A DNA stretch of 64,000 bases from Armatimonas sp043757465 (GTDB lineage: Bacteria; Armatimonadota; Armatimonadia; Armatimonadales; Armatimonadaceae): contig NZ_JAYVPL010000166.1 of the NCBI RefSeq assembly GCF_043757465.1, positions 1-64,000 on the forward strand, given 5' to 3'. The position numbers and the translations under genes are program-made. Shown piece by piece: positions 43,010 through 51,624 of the stretch; the first letter of the stretch is position 1, and the number at the start of each line of letters is the position of its first letter. The notes under the pieces are model-generated. The model worked only from the letters and a program-made list of their open reading frames with translations. It searched no databases and was not told the DNA's origin.

Positions 43010-44634
43010 CGGAGGCCCGGAGGAATCGTGACAATCGGAGGTTCCATGGGCTTGACCTCAAACTCAAGCGCCACGGGATCGGCGGCGCGCAGGTCTTTGG
43101 CGGCACGAACCGTCACCCGAGCACGGGCATGGATCGCCCGCACGGAGTCGAGCGCCTTGAGCAAGGTGTCCATGCTGGTCTCCCCCACACTCTGCTGGCC
43201 CAGCTCCCCAATGGGAATCGTCCCCGCGTCGAGGAGTTTCTTACGCACTTCGCCGCGCAGGAAGTTATAGAGCCGATCTGCAATCTCCGCCCCAGGCCTG
43301 TTCCCATCCAGAGTGAGCTCTCCAAGCGACTGCCCGGCGGTCAGGATCAGCGGGTTGCGCCAGGTGCGGATGTCCACGGGCACCGGCTCCCCCACCACGG
43401 CATTGCCCAGCGCCGTCACTACCACCACCACTTCCTCTTTGGACTTGCTGATATTTAGGGCGGCGGTATGGATCGCGGAAACCTCGTCCATGGTCTGGAG
43501 CTTGCCACTATCATCGGCGATACGGCGATCTGGAATCCATACCGAGCGGATCGCGCCGGGTGCGGTTCGTGCGCCACGACGCTCCGCCTGACGGGAAGCG
43601 GTGGTCAGCAAGCCCTCTAAAATATTGTGAACCTTCCACTCATTTCCGGTCGCCACGGAAAGACGAACCACTTCCTCGCCCACCCGGTAGCTAATCTGCC
43701 CATTGCGAAGAGCGACCGTGACTTTGAACACGTCATTGATGGACTCCTGTGCTTCGTCACGACGCTTCTCCAGCTCCTTGCGCTGCTTCTCCAATTGCTC
43801 TAGTTCTGCTGCCAGACGCGCCACTTCTTGTTTTTGAAGCGCGGCCTGTCCAACCTGGATATCCAGTGTCCGCTGCTGCTCACTCAGCCGCTGTGTCTGC
43901 TCGGCCACTCGCCCACTGAGCTTGTCCAGCTCACCTTTTTGCCCCTCAAGTCGCCGTTTTTGTTCCTGCACCACCAGATTGAAATCACTTGTCGCACGCT
44001 CGGCGAGGGTCTGGGCTCTCTTGGCTTCTCCCCGCGCCGCTGCCAGCCGACCTTCGACGAGCTTTGCCGCCGCTTCTGCGCGCTCACGACGGAGCCGGGC
44101 TTCTGTCATTGCATTGCGTGCCAGAGTCACCTGCCGCTGCGCCGCTTCGAGTGAGCCCTGTGTTCGCCCCAGGTGGCCTTTCTCAGCGGTGAGGGCAGCC
44201 TCGGCCTGAGCAAGTGTCTTCGTGGCGGTGACGAACTTCCCTTCCGTTTCGGTGCGCCGCTGGGCCGCCTCATCGCGTGCCTTCTCAGCTTTCTGGCGCT
44301 CCTGATCGGCCTGTGTGGCATCGCTCTGCAGCAGACGAACACGCTGGCCACTCTGGCGAATCTGCTCACTGAGCTGCTCGTTCTCACGACGGAGCTGGCT
44401 GCCACGCTGCACCACATCGCGAAAGCTCTCCGATGAGAAAAACATCGCCCCAAAAGAGGCAGCGGTGATGCCGACCCCGGAGAGAATGGTGATGAGTGTT
44501 GCGGTATGCCGGGGTCGCAGCCCGAAAAGGGAGTGGCGACGTTTACCGATCACGTGGCCGATCTTGTCCCCTGCCCAGGCAATAAAGCCTGAGACTGGTA
44601 CCAGGAGAGCAAAAAAGAGCAGTGTCGTGTTCAC
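43006..44634 (-). CDS. DUF3084 membrane and coiled-coil protein
   Basis: A 542-residue protein with two TM segments (residues about 3-20 and 46-68), a long coiled coil (about 75-260, rich in E, Q, R, A) and a C-terminal domain (from about 270: FKVTVALRNGQISYRVGEEV, AIRSVWIPDRRIADDSG). This is the DUF3084 layout known mainly in cyanobacteria; its function is unknown. It starts seven bases after the LptF/G-type permease and is followed by the RuvC-like gene, as part of one transcript with the Lpt genes. Confidence 0.85.
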   Translation of the reverse strand: MNTTLLFFALLVPVSGFIAWAGDKIGHVIGKRRHSLFGLRPRHTATLITILSGVGITAASFGAMFFSSESFRDVVQRGSQLRRENEQLSEQIRQSGQRVRLLQSDATQADQERQKAEKARDEAAQRRTETEGKFVTATKTLAQAEAALTAEKGHLGRTQGSLEAAQRQVTLARNAMTEARLRRERAEAAAKLVEGRLAAARGEAKRAQTLAERATSDFNLVVQEQKRRLEGQKGELDKLSGRVAEQTQRLSEQQRTLDIQVGQAALQKQEVARLAAELEQLEKQRKELEKRRDEAQESINDVFKVTVALRNGQISYRVGEEVVRLSVATGNEWKVHNILEGLLTTASRQAERRGARTAPGAIRSVWIPDRRIADDSGKLQTMDEVSAIHTAALNISKSKEEVVVVVTALGNAVVGEPVPVDIRTWRNPLILTAGQSLGELTLDGNRPGAEIADRLYNFLRGEVRKKLLDAGTIPIGELGQQSVGETSMDTLLKALDSVRAIHARARVTVRAAKDLRAADPVALEFEVKPMEPPIVTIPPGLR

Positions 44635-44641
44635 GATATTT

Positions 44642-45778
44642 CTAGTTTACCGCGCCCTTCTGCGCAACCCGCCAGATCAGCCAGATTCCCAGCCCGATTC
44701 CTACCCCATTGGGAATCTGACAGGCTGCCAGCGCAGGAAGCCCCCCGCCTTTACCGATCGCCTGGAAGATCTGCACCGTCGTCCAATAAACAAAAGTCAC
44801 CAGCACCGAGAGACCAAAACCAAGCCCCTTGCCCGAGCGGGTTCGCTGGACTCCTAGCGGTGCCCCGACCATGGCAAAGACGAGCGCCGCTAGCGGAAAC
44901 GAGACACGCCCCTGTGCTTCGATCTCTGCCTCACGCGCCACCGCATGGTCCCCTTCCGCGTGGCGCAGGCGTGCCCGCTGTGCGAGCAGTTCCGTCGAGA
45001 GCTCCGTGACCCGGCCCTCCAGGCTCTCCAGGTCCTTAGGAGCGCCCAGTTCCACCTCGCGCAGCTTGACACTGTCGCTCGTCATTACCTGAAGTGTGCT
45101 CTTATCCGCAATCCACAGCTCGCCTTTCTTATCCTCGGTCAGTACCCACGAGCGTGTCCCTATCTTCCAGTCCGCCCGCCGCGCTCCCACAGCCGCCGTG
45201 GGTAAGCCTTCGTCATAAATAAGAATGCCGACCCGATCCAGAGAGGCCGTCCCCCCTGCGCCGAAGCGCACCCCTCCTGCCGCATGAACCACATACTGCT
45301 GATCGTCGCTCACTTTCACCACCAGCGTAAAGGCATCGGTTGTCGTCGCAGCGGTGGAGCCACGCTGGCGAATCTCCCGCGCCATCTGCTCACGCTTCTG
45401 GTTCGCGGCGGGGATCAGGCTCTGGTTGACGGCGATAATGGGCAGGGCGACCGCCAACGCGAAGACAATCACTGGAGCCATGATGCGCGGAAAACTCGTC
45501 CCAGAGGCAAAGAGCGCCACAATCTCCGAGTCGCCCGAGAGCCGCCCAAAGCCCATCAGGGTTGCGAGCAGCATCGCCATGGGAATGGTGTAGGCCAGGA
45601 CATAGGGCAAAGTGAAGAGCACCATGATCGCCAAGTAGGTCGGCGAGACACCTTTTTGCGAGAACTCTGCCAGCTTCTGTAGCTCCCCGGCGGCCAGAAA
45701 CAAGCTCGTAAAGAGCATCACCGAGCCGAAGAACGGCCCAACAATCTCCATTAGCACGACTCGATCTGTGCGAGTCAC
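44642..45778 (-). CDS. LptF/LptG-type LPS export permease
   Basis: A 378-residue YjgP/YjgQ family permease: three N-terminal TM segments (FFGSVMLFTSLFLAAGEL, LAIMVLFTLPYVLAYTIPMAMLLA, IMAPVIVFALAVALPII), a periplasmic beta-jellyroll part, and three C-terminal TM segments (FPLAALVFAMVGAPLG, LGFGLSVLVTFVYWTTV, NGVGIGLGIWLIW). It forms the membrane part of the LPS transporter with LptB. Only one such permease is in the window; the second may lie elsewhere or the complex may be a homodimer. Its ATG overlaps lptB by four bases. Confidence 0.9.
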   Translation of the reverse strand: MTRTDRVVLMEIVGPFFGSVMLFTSLFLAAGELQKLAEFSQKGVSPTYLAIMVLFTLPYVLAYTIPMAMLLATLMGFGRLSGDSEIVALFASGTSFPRIMAPVIVFALAVALPIIAVNQSLIPAANQKREQMAREIRQRGSTAATTTDAFTLVVKVSDDQQYVVHAAGGVRFGAGGTASLDRVGILIYDEGLPTAAVGARRADWKIGTRSWVLTEDKKGELWIADKSTLQVMTSDSVKLREVELGAPKDLESLEGRVTELSTELLAQRARLRHAEGDHAVAREAEIEAQGRVSFPLAALVFAMVGAPLGVQRTRSGKGLGFGLSVLVTFVYWTTVQIFQAIGKGGGLPALAACQIPNGVGIGLGIWLIWRVAQKGAVN

Positions 45779-46509
45779 AGCTTGAAGTTCTCCCCGAGGT
45801 AGAACCGGCGAACATCCTCGTTCTCCGCCACGGCATCGCGCGTGCCCTCAAAGACCACTTTGCCATCCACGATCACGTACGTCCGATCCGTGAGGTTCAG
45901 AGTAGCGGCAGCGTTGTGGTCGGTGATAAGGACACCGTAGCCGTGTGTTTTTAGCTGCTGAACCATCTCCTGAATGTCTTCAATAGCCTTCGGATCAATT
46001 CCGGCGAAGGGCTCATCGAGCAGCAAAAACGACGGGTTCGCGGCCAGGGCCCGAGCGATCTCGACGCGCCGCCGCTCACCGCCTGAGAGCTCGGCACCAC
46101 GCGCCGTGGCACGGTGAGTCACTTTAAGATCCTCCATGAGCTGCTCCGCACGCGCCTTGCGGTCCTTGCGAGGGAAGCCGGTCATCTCCAGCACCAGCAT
46201 CACGTTCTCACGCACCGTGAGCTTGCGAAAAACACTGGCCTCCTGCGCCAGATAGCCGATCCCGTGACGGGCCCGCTGGTACATCGGCATCTTCGTCACG
46301 TCTTTTCCATCCAGTATCACTTTGCCCGTATCGGGCCGGATCAGCCCGACAATCATATAAAATGTCGTGGACTTACCCGCGCCGTTTGGGCCGAGTAGCC
46401 CGACAATCTCACCTTGCTCAAAATTTAGCGAGACCCCGTCCACCACACGGCGCTTTCGGTAGACCTTAGTAAGCTCTGTCACCTCAATCCGACGTGTCAC
46501 GGCGCTCAT
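45775..46509 (-). CDS. lptB: LPS export ABC transporter ATPase LptB
   Basis: A 244-residue ABC ATPase with the LptB pattern: Walker A GPNGAGKSTTFYMIVGL, Q-loop YLAQEASVFRKL, signature LSGGERRRVEIARAL, Walker B FLLLDEPFAGIDP, and the H-loop ITDHN. The C-terminal FEGTRDAVAENEDVRRFYLGE is diagnostic for LptB. It powers LPS extraction from the inner membrane. It overlaps the OstA-like gene upstream and the permease downstream by four bases each. Confidence 0.95.
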   Translation of the reverse strand: MSAVTRRIEVTELTKVYRKRRVVDGVSLNFEQGEIVGLLGPNGAGKSTTFYMIVGLIRPDTGKVILDGKDVTKMPMYQRARHGIGYLAQEASVFRKLTVRENVMLVLEMTGFPRKDRKARAEQLMEDLKVTHRATARGAELSGGERRRVEIARALAANPSFLLLDEPFAGIDPKAIEDIQEMVQQLKTHGYGVLITDHNAAATLNLTDRTYVIVDGKVVFEGTRDAVAENEDVRRFYLGENFKL

Positions 46510-47168
46510 CCCTTGCCCTTACCCGGTGTCCCGGTTGTGCTGCCTCCACTGAGGTTCAGCGTGGGGGGCTTGTTTTCGGCATCATCGGGATCGCCCAGAT
46601 CAATCCACCCACTCTGCATCGTCGTCTCTAGCTCCAGACCGCCGTAGTACCAGATGCGGGCATTGCCGGAGAAGTCAATTCGCCCCGTGCCTAGCTTGGC
46701 CCCCGCCTTGTAGCTTGCATTATCGCAACGCACCTTAATGCTGGTCTTTTCATCCGCCAGGCTGATCTGCTCCACAATAATAGTCACATTGCGAGCCAGG
46801 GTCGCCCCTGTCACCAAGGGCTTCTTGCCCTTGACTCCTACGTTAACGGCTCCGACAACAATTTTTTGCCCACTGAGCTCCCGACGTCGTGATTTCAGAC
46901 TTGTCTTTTTGAGAACCTCACCGCCATTCTCCCGCGCAACCAGCGAAACGGGAGAAGTGCCGCCTGTCAGAGTCGCGGTAAGTTTCCCGCTCGGGGTGGG
47001 GCCGACAATCTCAATGACCCCCTCTTTCCAATCGAGTATAAACTCGCCAATGCGCGAGATATTCGCTTTCGCAGAAGTATCCGTGGTTTTCTGGGCGGCA
47101 ACCGCCAGCGGCAGAGTGAGAAGCAAAGGCAGAGTGAGAAGCAGCAAGGCAAGAGTACGTTTTTTCAT
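46506..47168 (-). CDS. LptA/OstA-like periplasmic protein
   Basis: A 220-residue protein with a signal peptide (LALLLLTLPLLLTLPLAVAA) and beta-strand-rich sequence of the OstA/LptA type (ELSGQKIVVGAVNVGV, IKVRCDNASYKAGAKLGTGRID). The C-terminus is a Gly/Thr/Lys-rich tail. Position between an LptC-like gene and lptB strongly suggests that it is the LPS bridge protein. The sequence alone is a weaker match than the context. Confidence 0.78.
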   Translation of the reverse strand: MKKRTLALLLLTLPLLLTLPLAVAAQKTTDTSAKANISRIGEFILDWKEGVIEIVGPTPSGKLTATLTGGTSPVSLVARENGGEVLKKTSLKSRRRELSGQKIVVGAVNVGVKGKKPLVTGATLARNVTIIVEQISLADEKTSIKVRCDNASYKAGAKLGTGRIDFSGNARIWYYGGLELETTMQSGWIDLGDPDDAENKPPTLNLSGGSTTGTPGKGKG

Positions 47169-47698
47169 GGCAAGATCTTAAGTGTCTGTAACAGTGTATC
47201 CGCTGTGAATCGGGAGCCGTAGAGTGCGAAGTTTGAACCAGCGAGAAAGGCAACATTCCCGACCCCCTCCAGCTTCCCGATCGCTTTCGTGAGGCTTCCC
47301 CCGGGAAACCAGGTTAGGCTATCGCAGCGCACGACCCGCGCATCGGGTGTCTGTGCGGAGACACTGCCCTGAGCGGTTAGTTTAGAGGCACCAGCCTCCA
47401 CACGAACGTTTTTCGCAGTGATGATCAAGACGGGCTTCCCCAATTTATAGAGGACAGCACGTGTCCCTTCCAGGGTTGCCTCCGTGGCTCCCGGAGCCAC
47501 GGAGGCACGCAGGCCCGTGAGCTCCAGCAGACGGTTCCCCTTTCCATCCGAGAGAACGGTCTTTGCCCCAGAGAGTTCCCCGGAAACGGGAAACGGAGTG
47601 GACGATGGCTGCGGGCGCGGGGTGGAGATGACGGTGGGCGGCTGACGCGGCACACAACCCGAAAAGAGCAGGCAGAGGAAGGGGGCAGTGTATCTCAC
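47165..47698 (-). CDS. LptC-like lipoprotein
   Basis: A 177-residue protein with a lipobox (LLFSGC, Cys15), a Pro-rich linker and a beta-rich domain (LSGAKTVLSDGKGNRLLEL, KLTAQGSVSAQTPDARVVRCDSLTW) similar to LptC/OstA-like folds. LptC passes LPS from the permease to LptA. It is lipid-anchored here rather than by a TM helix. It overlaps the LptA-like gene by four bases and follows the methyltransferase gene by 20 bases. Confidence 0.78.
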   Translation of the reverse strand: MRYTAPFLCLLFSGCVPRQPPTVISTPRPQPSSTPFPVSGELSGAKTVLSDGKGNRLLELTGLRASVAPGATEATLEGTRAVLYKLGKPVLIITAKNVRVEAGASKLTAQGSVSAQTPDARVVRCDSLTWFPGGSLTKAIGKLEGVGNVAFLAGSNFALYGSRFTADTLLQTLKILP

Positions 47699-47718
47699 GC
47701 TTTCTTAAGACAGCATTC

Positions 47719-48543
47719 TCACTCTTCTGGTGCAGATTTTTCCGAATCTTGCACAGAGAGGATCCCGTAGACCACGCGGCGAGCCTTTGCCCCTACCAGC
47801 TCCGTGATCCCAAAGTCCGACAGTTGCGCAGACCAGCGCGCCGCCTTCACCACCACGCGCCGCCGTGCGATACGCCGGGCGTGGGTGAGTGCCTCGGTTG
47901 TGAGCGGGCTATGGTCGCCAAAAGCCTTCAGCGGCACGAGTGTCTCCTCGGTATCCACCGCCACATCAAAGAACGGATCGAAGTAGACCACATCGTAGCG
48001 CTTGTCCGGGCAGGTTTTCAGAAACTCCAGATGATGGCCCAGATGGATCACTTGCACCCGGCGCATCGCCTCGTTCAGCGCCGCTTTATCGGTCTCAAAC
48101 ACTTTCAAGCCCTCACGCACCACAACCCCTAGCTCCTGGCTGCCCTCGATTCCGTGTACCTCGCCGGTGTCGCCCACCACATGGGCACAGAGCGTCGCCT
48201 CGCCCGCGTAGCCCAGCGTGCAGTCAAGCACCGACTCCCCGGGCACAAGCTGCATGGCTTCGAGGAGATAATCGGGCTGGCCCCGCAGCACATTACGCAG
48301 GCGCATCGCACCTAAATTAGGGTGGAAGAAGACTTCGTTTCCGGCACGGTTTACCAACAGCAAGCGCCCACTCTGGACAACCAGCGCTTTCTGCGCGTCC
48401 GGGTAGCGCCCAAAGACCACGGGCATTCCCTCGGCGTGCCGTCCTGCCACCTCGCAGCCAAGCTCTCTTGCAAAGTGCTCCGCCCGCGCCCGAAGCGCGG
48501 CATCGGGCTTATGGCTGGTGGTGACGATCAGCTCAGTCCTCAC
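47719..48543 (-). CDS. Class I SAM-dependent methyltransferase (RsmJ/YpiP-like)
   Basis: A 274-residue methyltransferase. The SAM site is VLDCTLGYAGEATLCAHVVG, then GEVHGIEGSQELGVVV, and the catalytic DPPF-like motif VVYFDPFFDVAVD. A conserved N-terminal part (VTTSHKPDAALRARAEHFA) and this DPFFD motif resemble RsmJ (16S rRNA G1516 methylase) and B. subtilis YpiP. The substrate is therefore probably RNA, but not proven. The start overlaps the birA stop by 11 bases. Confidence 0.82.
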   Translation of the reverse strand: MRTELIVTTSHKPDAALRARAEHFARELGCEVAGRHAEGMPVVFGRYPDAQKALVVQSGRLLLVNRAGNEVFFHPNLGAMRLRNVLRGQPDYLLEAMQLVPGESVLDCTLGYAGEATLCAHVVGDTGEVHGIEGSQELGVVVREGLKVFETDKAALNEAMRRVQVIHLGHHLEFLKTCPDKRYDVVYFDPFFDVAVDTEETLVPLKAFGDHSPLTTEALTHARRIARRRVVVKAARWSAQLSDFGITELVGAKARRVVYGILSVQDSEKSAPEE

Positions 48544-49231
48544 CGAAGATTACCTCGGAGGCTAGAATCGTATGGAGCGAGCCGTTTGGGAGCTCCAATG
48601 TGACATGGCCCGAGGCGCTAAGCAGAGCCACTTTGCAGAGCATGGGCTGACTATCGAGCACAAAAATCCGCCGGGCCTCGGTGTCAAGAAGCGCGTGCCA
48701 GTCTGGAAGAGCCGTGTACAATCCCTCTTGCCGCCACGCCCTCCAGCGCTCGGTGAGGCGCTCCCAGATCGCCTCTTGCAGCACTTGGACGTTCGGGCCG
48801 GTCTCCAGCGCAATAGCGATTCCTTCCAATTCTTGCGGCCAGACGCGGGGGAGTACATTCACCCCCACTCCGATGAGGGGCGTGTTGTTCTGCGCCTCGA
48901 TCAGCACTCCGCCGAGCTTGCGGTGATTCAGGAAAATATCATTGGGAAAGCGTATTCTCACGTCGAATCCGAAGCGACGTACGGCCTCCACGACGGCCAA
49001 TCCCACCAGGGGTGCCAGCTCCCAGAGCTGCTCCGGGGCAACAGGCTCCCCGACTGCTGTAAACGCGACATTTGCACCGACAGGTGCTGTCCAGCGCCGC
49101 CCGAGCCGCCCCCGCCCCACCGTCATGCTCCGTGCCGTAACAACTGCGCCGGGCTGCGTCAGGAACTCCCGGGCGCTGTCTTGTGTGGAAACACAGCTCT
49201 CCAGAGCGATCAGCGGCTCCCCAAACCTCAC
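48533..49231 (-). CDS. birA: Biotin--[acetyl-CoA-carboxylase] ligase
   Basis: A 232-residue biotin protein ligase that activates biotin and attaches it to the carboxylase carrier protein. Motifs: ESCVSTQDSAREF, the biotinyl-AMP loop VGRGRLGRRWTAP, the catalytic-core Lys in RKLGGVLIEAQ, and GVGVNVL. The N-terminal winged helix of E. coli BirA is missing, so it is a class I ligase without repressor function. Its ATG overlaps the nadC stop by four bases. Confidence 0.9.
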   Translation of the reverse strand: MRFGEPLIALESCVSTQDSAREFLTQPGAVVTARSMTVGRGRLGRRWTAPVGANVAFTAVGEPVAPEQLWELAPLVGLAVVEAVRRFGFDVRIRFPNDIFLNHRKLGGVLIEAQNNTPLIGVGVNVLPRVWPQELEGIAIALETGPNVQVLQEAIWERLTERWRAWRQEGLYTALPDWHALLDTEARRIFVLDSQPMLCKVALLSASGHVTLELPNGSLHTILASEVIFGED

Positions 49232-50067
49232 TCGGTAAAGTCCAGGGAGATATCCAGCGCCGCCGCGGAGTGCGTGAGCGCCCCGACGGAGATAATGTCC
49301 ACGCCCGTCTCCGCGATCCCACGCACCGTGGCAAGGCTCACGCCCCCCGATGCCTCGGCAAGCGCTCGCCCCGCGATCTTCGCCACGGCCTCGCGCAGCA
49401 TTTCATTACTCATGTTATCAAGCAGCAAAATATCCGCGCCCGCAGCAATTGCCTCGTCCACTTGCGCTAGATTCTTGCACTCGACTTCGATTCGCAGAGG
49501 ATGCGGGGCATGCTCCCGCGCACGTGCCACACACGCAGTAACTCCACCACCCGCCGCCAGATGGTTGTCTTTAATCAGCACACCATCACCCAGACCGTAG
49601 CGGTGGTTGTGCCCGCCGCCACAGCGCACGGCATATTTCTCTAGCGTTCGCAGGCCGGGTGTGGTTTTACGCGTGTCCACGATCCGCGCTTTCGTCCCGG
49701 CCACGATATCCACGAATTTCTGGGTCAAGCTCGCCGTTCCAGAGAGCCGCTGCGAAAAGTTCAGCGCCACCCGCTCCCCCGTGAGCAAGCTCTGCGCCGG
49801 GCCCGAGATAGTTGCAACGATATCGCCGTACTGCACTCGGGTGCCATCAGCGACCAATGGGGTGAAAATCACCGTGGGGTCTACCAGCTTAAATGCACAG
49901 GCCGCGATCTCTAAACCACAGATCACCCCCTCCGCCTTCACGAGAAAAACGCCACTTGCTGTGTTCTGGGCGGGCACGGAAAGAAGCGTCGTCACATCCC
50001 CCGCACCAATGTCCTCGATCAGCGCCGCCCGAACGGTGTCTTCGTATTGAATCGGTAGTAGTCTCAT
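49228..50067 (-). CDS. nadC: Quinolinate phosphoribosyltransferase
   Basis: A 279-residue enzyme forming nicotinate mononucleotide from quinolinate in NAD synthesis. The N-terminal ALIEDIGAGDVTTLL, the substrate-binding DTRKTTPGLRTLEKYAVRCGGGHNHR (shown in part as DTRKTTPGLR and GGGHNHRYGL), KDNHL and the C-terminal EVECKN, DILLLDNMS and EASGGV motifs are intact. The start overlaps the doc-like toxin stop by four bases, so it depends on that operon's promoter unless an internal one exists. Confidence 0.94.
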   Translation of the reverse strand: MRLLPIQYEDTVRAALIEDIGAGDVTTLLSVPAQNTASGVFLVKAEGVICGLEIAACAFKLVDPTVIFTPLVADGTRVQYGDIVATISGPAQSLLTGERVALNFSQRLSGTASLTQKFVDIVAGTKARIVDTRKTTPGLRTLEKYAVRCGGGHNHRYGLGDGVLIKDNHLAAGGGVTACVARAREHAPHPLRIEVECKNLAQVDEAIAAGADILLLDNMSNEMLREAVAKIAGRALAEASGGVSLATVRGIAETGVDIISVGALTHSAAALDISLDFTE

Positions 50068-50462
50068 CTCTGCCTCGGCTCCGAGTGGTTCCTGAACCAG
50101 CTTGCCAGTTCCTCTTCGTCCCGCTCCCCTGCCGCAAGCTGCTCAAAGACAACTGCGTTTTCACTCTGTGGTGTCGTCACGCGATAACCATTCACCCAGA
50201 GGAAACCGAAGGATACTACAAGAGCCGTACGTTTATTACCATCAACAAAGGCATGATTTTTAGCGGTCCCATAGGCATATGCTGCTGCTAGTGCCGCTAA
50301 ATCGGGTGCAGGCTCACCATAGCTCCAGAGATGCTGTGGACGAGCTAGTGCCGACTCTAGAAGCCCTTGATCACGCATTCCCGTCCCACCCCCATGCTCT
50401 GCAAGCTGTTCGTCATGAACTGCCACTACCCAGCGCAAAGAAACCCATCTTGGCTCAGTCAT
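50064..50462 (-). CDS. Doc-like toxin (Fic/DOC family)
   Basis: A 132-residue Fic/DOC protein. The active site HAFVDGNKR (residues 70-78) matches HxFx(D/E)GNKR, in which the His and Lys take part in phosphorylating or nucleotidylating the target; Doc itself phosphorylates EF-Tu. The preceding helix has LLESALARPQHLW, usual for Doc. ATG ATG at 50465/50462 offers two starts, overlapping the antitoxin stop. It leads into nadC by a four-base overlap. Confidence 0.9.
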   Translation of the reverse strand: MTEPRWVSLRWVVAVHDEQLAEHGGGTGMRDQGLLESALARPQHLWSYGEPAPDLAALAAAYAYGTAKNHAFVDGNKRTALVVSFGFLWVNGYRVTTPQSENAVVFEQLAAGERDEEELASWFRNHSEPRQR

Positions 50463-50685
50463 CATGACCTGCCAGACGGTGCAGAGCGTCCCTGTTCTCA
50501 CGCATGATAATACGAGCCGCCTCCATATATTCATCGAAATCCGGGTCGTAGGGGGAGACTTCATAGCCATTCTGAGTCTCTCGCAAATAGAGCGTATCGC
50601 CTTTTTCCAGCTTCAGGTGATCCAAAACATCTTTTGGCAAGATCACTCCTGCCGAGTTTCCGACACTAACAATTTTTAGTTTCAT
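50455..50685 (-). CDS. AbrB-type antitoxin of the Doc-like toxin
   Basis: A 76-residue protein. The AbrB/SpoVT swapped-hairpin domain is at residues 1-45: VSVGNSAGVILPKDVLDHL and LEKGDTLYLRE. The C-terminal helix (YMEAARIIMRENRDALHRLA) would block the toxin, as in Phd. ATG 50685 has no ribosome binding site but a strong promoter whose predicted start falls on the ATG. As with other antitoxins it probably represses its own promoter. Confidence 0.88.
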   Translation of the reverse strand: MKLKIVSVGNSAGVILPKDVLDHLKLEKGDTLYLRETQNGYEVSPYDPDFDEYMEAARIIMRENRDALHRLAGHDD

Positions 50686-50692
50686 AGCAAAA

Positions 50693-50721
50693 GTTATAAC
50701 ATTTGTTTTAACACTTGTCAA
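50693..50721 (-). promoter_or_regulatory. Consensus promoter for a leaderless antitoxin-toxin mRNA
   Basis: On the minus strand TTGACA (50716-50721), a 17-base spacer and TATAAC (50693-50698) are followed by seven bases and ATG 50685. Transcription would begin at or next to the start codon. Confidence 0.75.
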
Positions 50722-50727
50722 GGCGGG

Positions 50728-50733
50728 TACACT
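50728..50733 (+). promoter_or_regulatory. -10-like box TACACT, leaderless transcript
   Basis: GGGTACACT is followed by GTGCGC and ATG 50740, a six-base gap. The upstream part overlaps the divergent antitoxin promoter. Confidence 0.4.
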
Positions 50734-50739
50734 GTGCGC

Positions 50740-51597
50740 ATGAACACCAATTCTACTCCCTCTGTGATTGCCCCGGGCGCGGCGCTTGAGAAACTCGCCG
50801 GAGAGTTTTCGTTTACCGAAGGCCCCGCCGCTGATGCGAAAGGCAATGTCTATTTCACCGATCAGCCCAATGATCGGATTATGCTCTGGAGCCTTGACGG
50901 AAAGCTTTCTACTTTTATGCAGCCCGCCGGGCGCTCGAACGGGATGTTTTTTGACAAGGCCGGGAGCCTCTGGAGCTGTGCCGATGAGAACAACCAGCTC
51001 TGGAAGATTGGGATGGACAAGAAAGTGACAGTTGTTGTCAAGAGCGATCCCGACGGCAAGCTGCTCAATGGCCCCAACGATGTCTGGGTGCACCCGAAAA
51101 AGGGCGGCTACTACTTCACAGACCCACTCTATGTCCGCCCCTACTGGAAGCGCGACCCTGCCCGTCAGCCCGCTGGGGAGTATGTCTACTTTGTCAGCGC
51201 GGACTTCAAGACACTCAAGGCTGTGGCCACGGATCTCAAAAAGCCCAACGGTATTGTGGGAACGCCCGACGGCAAGACACTCTACGTGGCCGATATCGGA
51301 GACAATAAGACCTACTCCTACAAGATCGAGAAAGACGGCTCCCTCTCGGGCAAGAAGCTTCACTACGCACTCGGCTCCGATGGCATGACGCTCGATAACG
51401 AGGGCAATCTCTACCTCACGGGCAAAGGCGTCACCGTGGTGGATAAAAACGGCCAGCTTATCGAGAACATCCCCGTCCCCGAGGGCTGGAGCGCCAATGT
51501 CTGCTTCGGAGGCCGCGATCGAAAAACCCTATTTATCACCGCCAGCAAAGGGCTCTACGCCATCAAAACTCGCACTCACGGCGTGGATAACCCGTAG
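50740..51597 (+). CDS. SMP-30/gluconolactonase family protein
   Basis: A 285-residue six-bladed beta-propeller lactonase. Metal-site residues of the family are visible: Glu in FTEGPAAD, Asn in LNGPNDVWV, Asn in KKPNGIVGT and Asp in GSDGMTLD. It would hydrolyse sugar lactones such as gluconolactone; no signal peptide is seen, so it is cytoplasmic. ATG 50740 is preferred over GTG 50734. Its stop lies 27 bases from the stop of the convergent peptidase gene. Confidence 0.9.
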   Translation: MNTNSTPSVIAPGAALEKLAGEFSFTEGPAADAKGNVYFTDQPNDRIMLWSLDGKLSTFMQPAGRSNGMFFDKAGSLWSCADENNQLWKIGMDKKVTVVVKSDPDGKLLNGPNDVWVHPKKGGYYFTDPLYVRPYWKRDPARQPAGEYVYFVSADFKTLKAVATDLKKPNGIVGTPDGKTLYVADIGDNKTYSYKIEKDGSLSGKKLHYALGSDGMTLDNEGNLYLTGKGVTVVDKNGQLIENIPVPEGWSANVCFGGRDRKTLFITASKGLYAIKTRTHGVDNP

Positions 51598-51624
51598 CCC
51601 GATAAGCCCACCCGGGGAGACGAC

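Noticed and set aside
43884..44453. Long open frames opposite the DUF3084 coiled coil and many other long antisense frames in this GC-rich window
   Set aside because: They follow the third-position GC pattern of the real genes on the other strand, contain low-complexity Arg/Ser/Pro-rich sequence and have no motifs.
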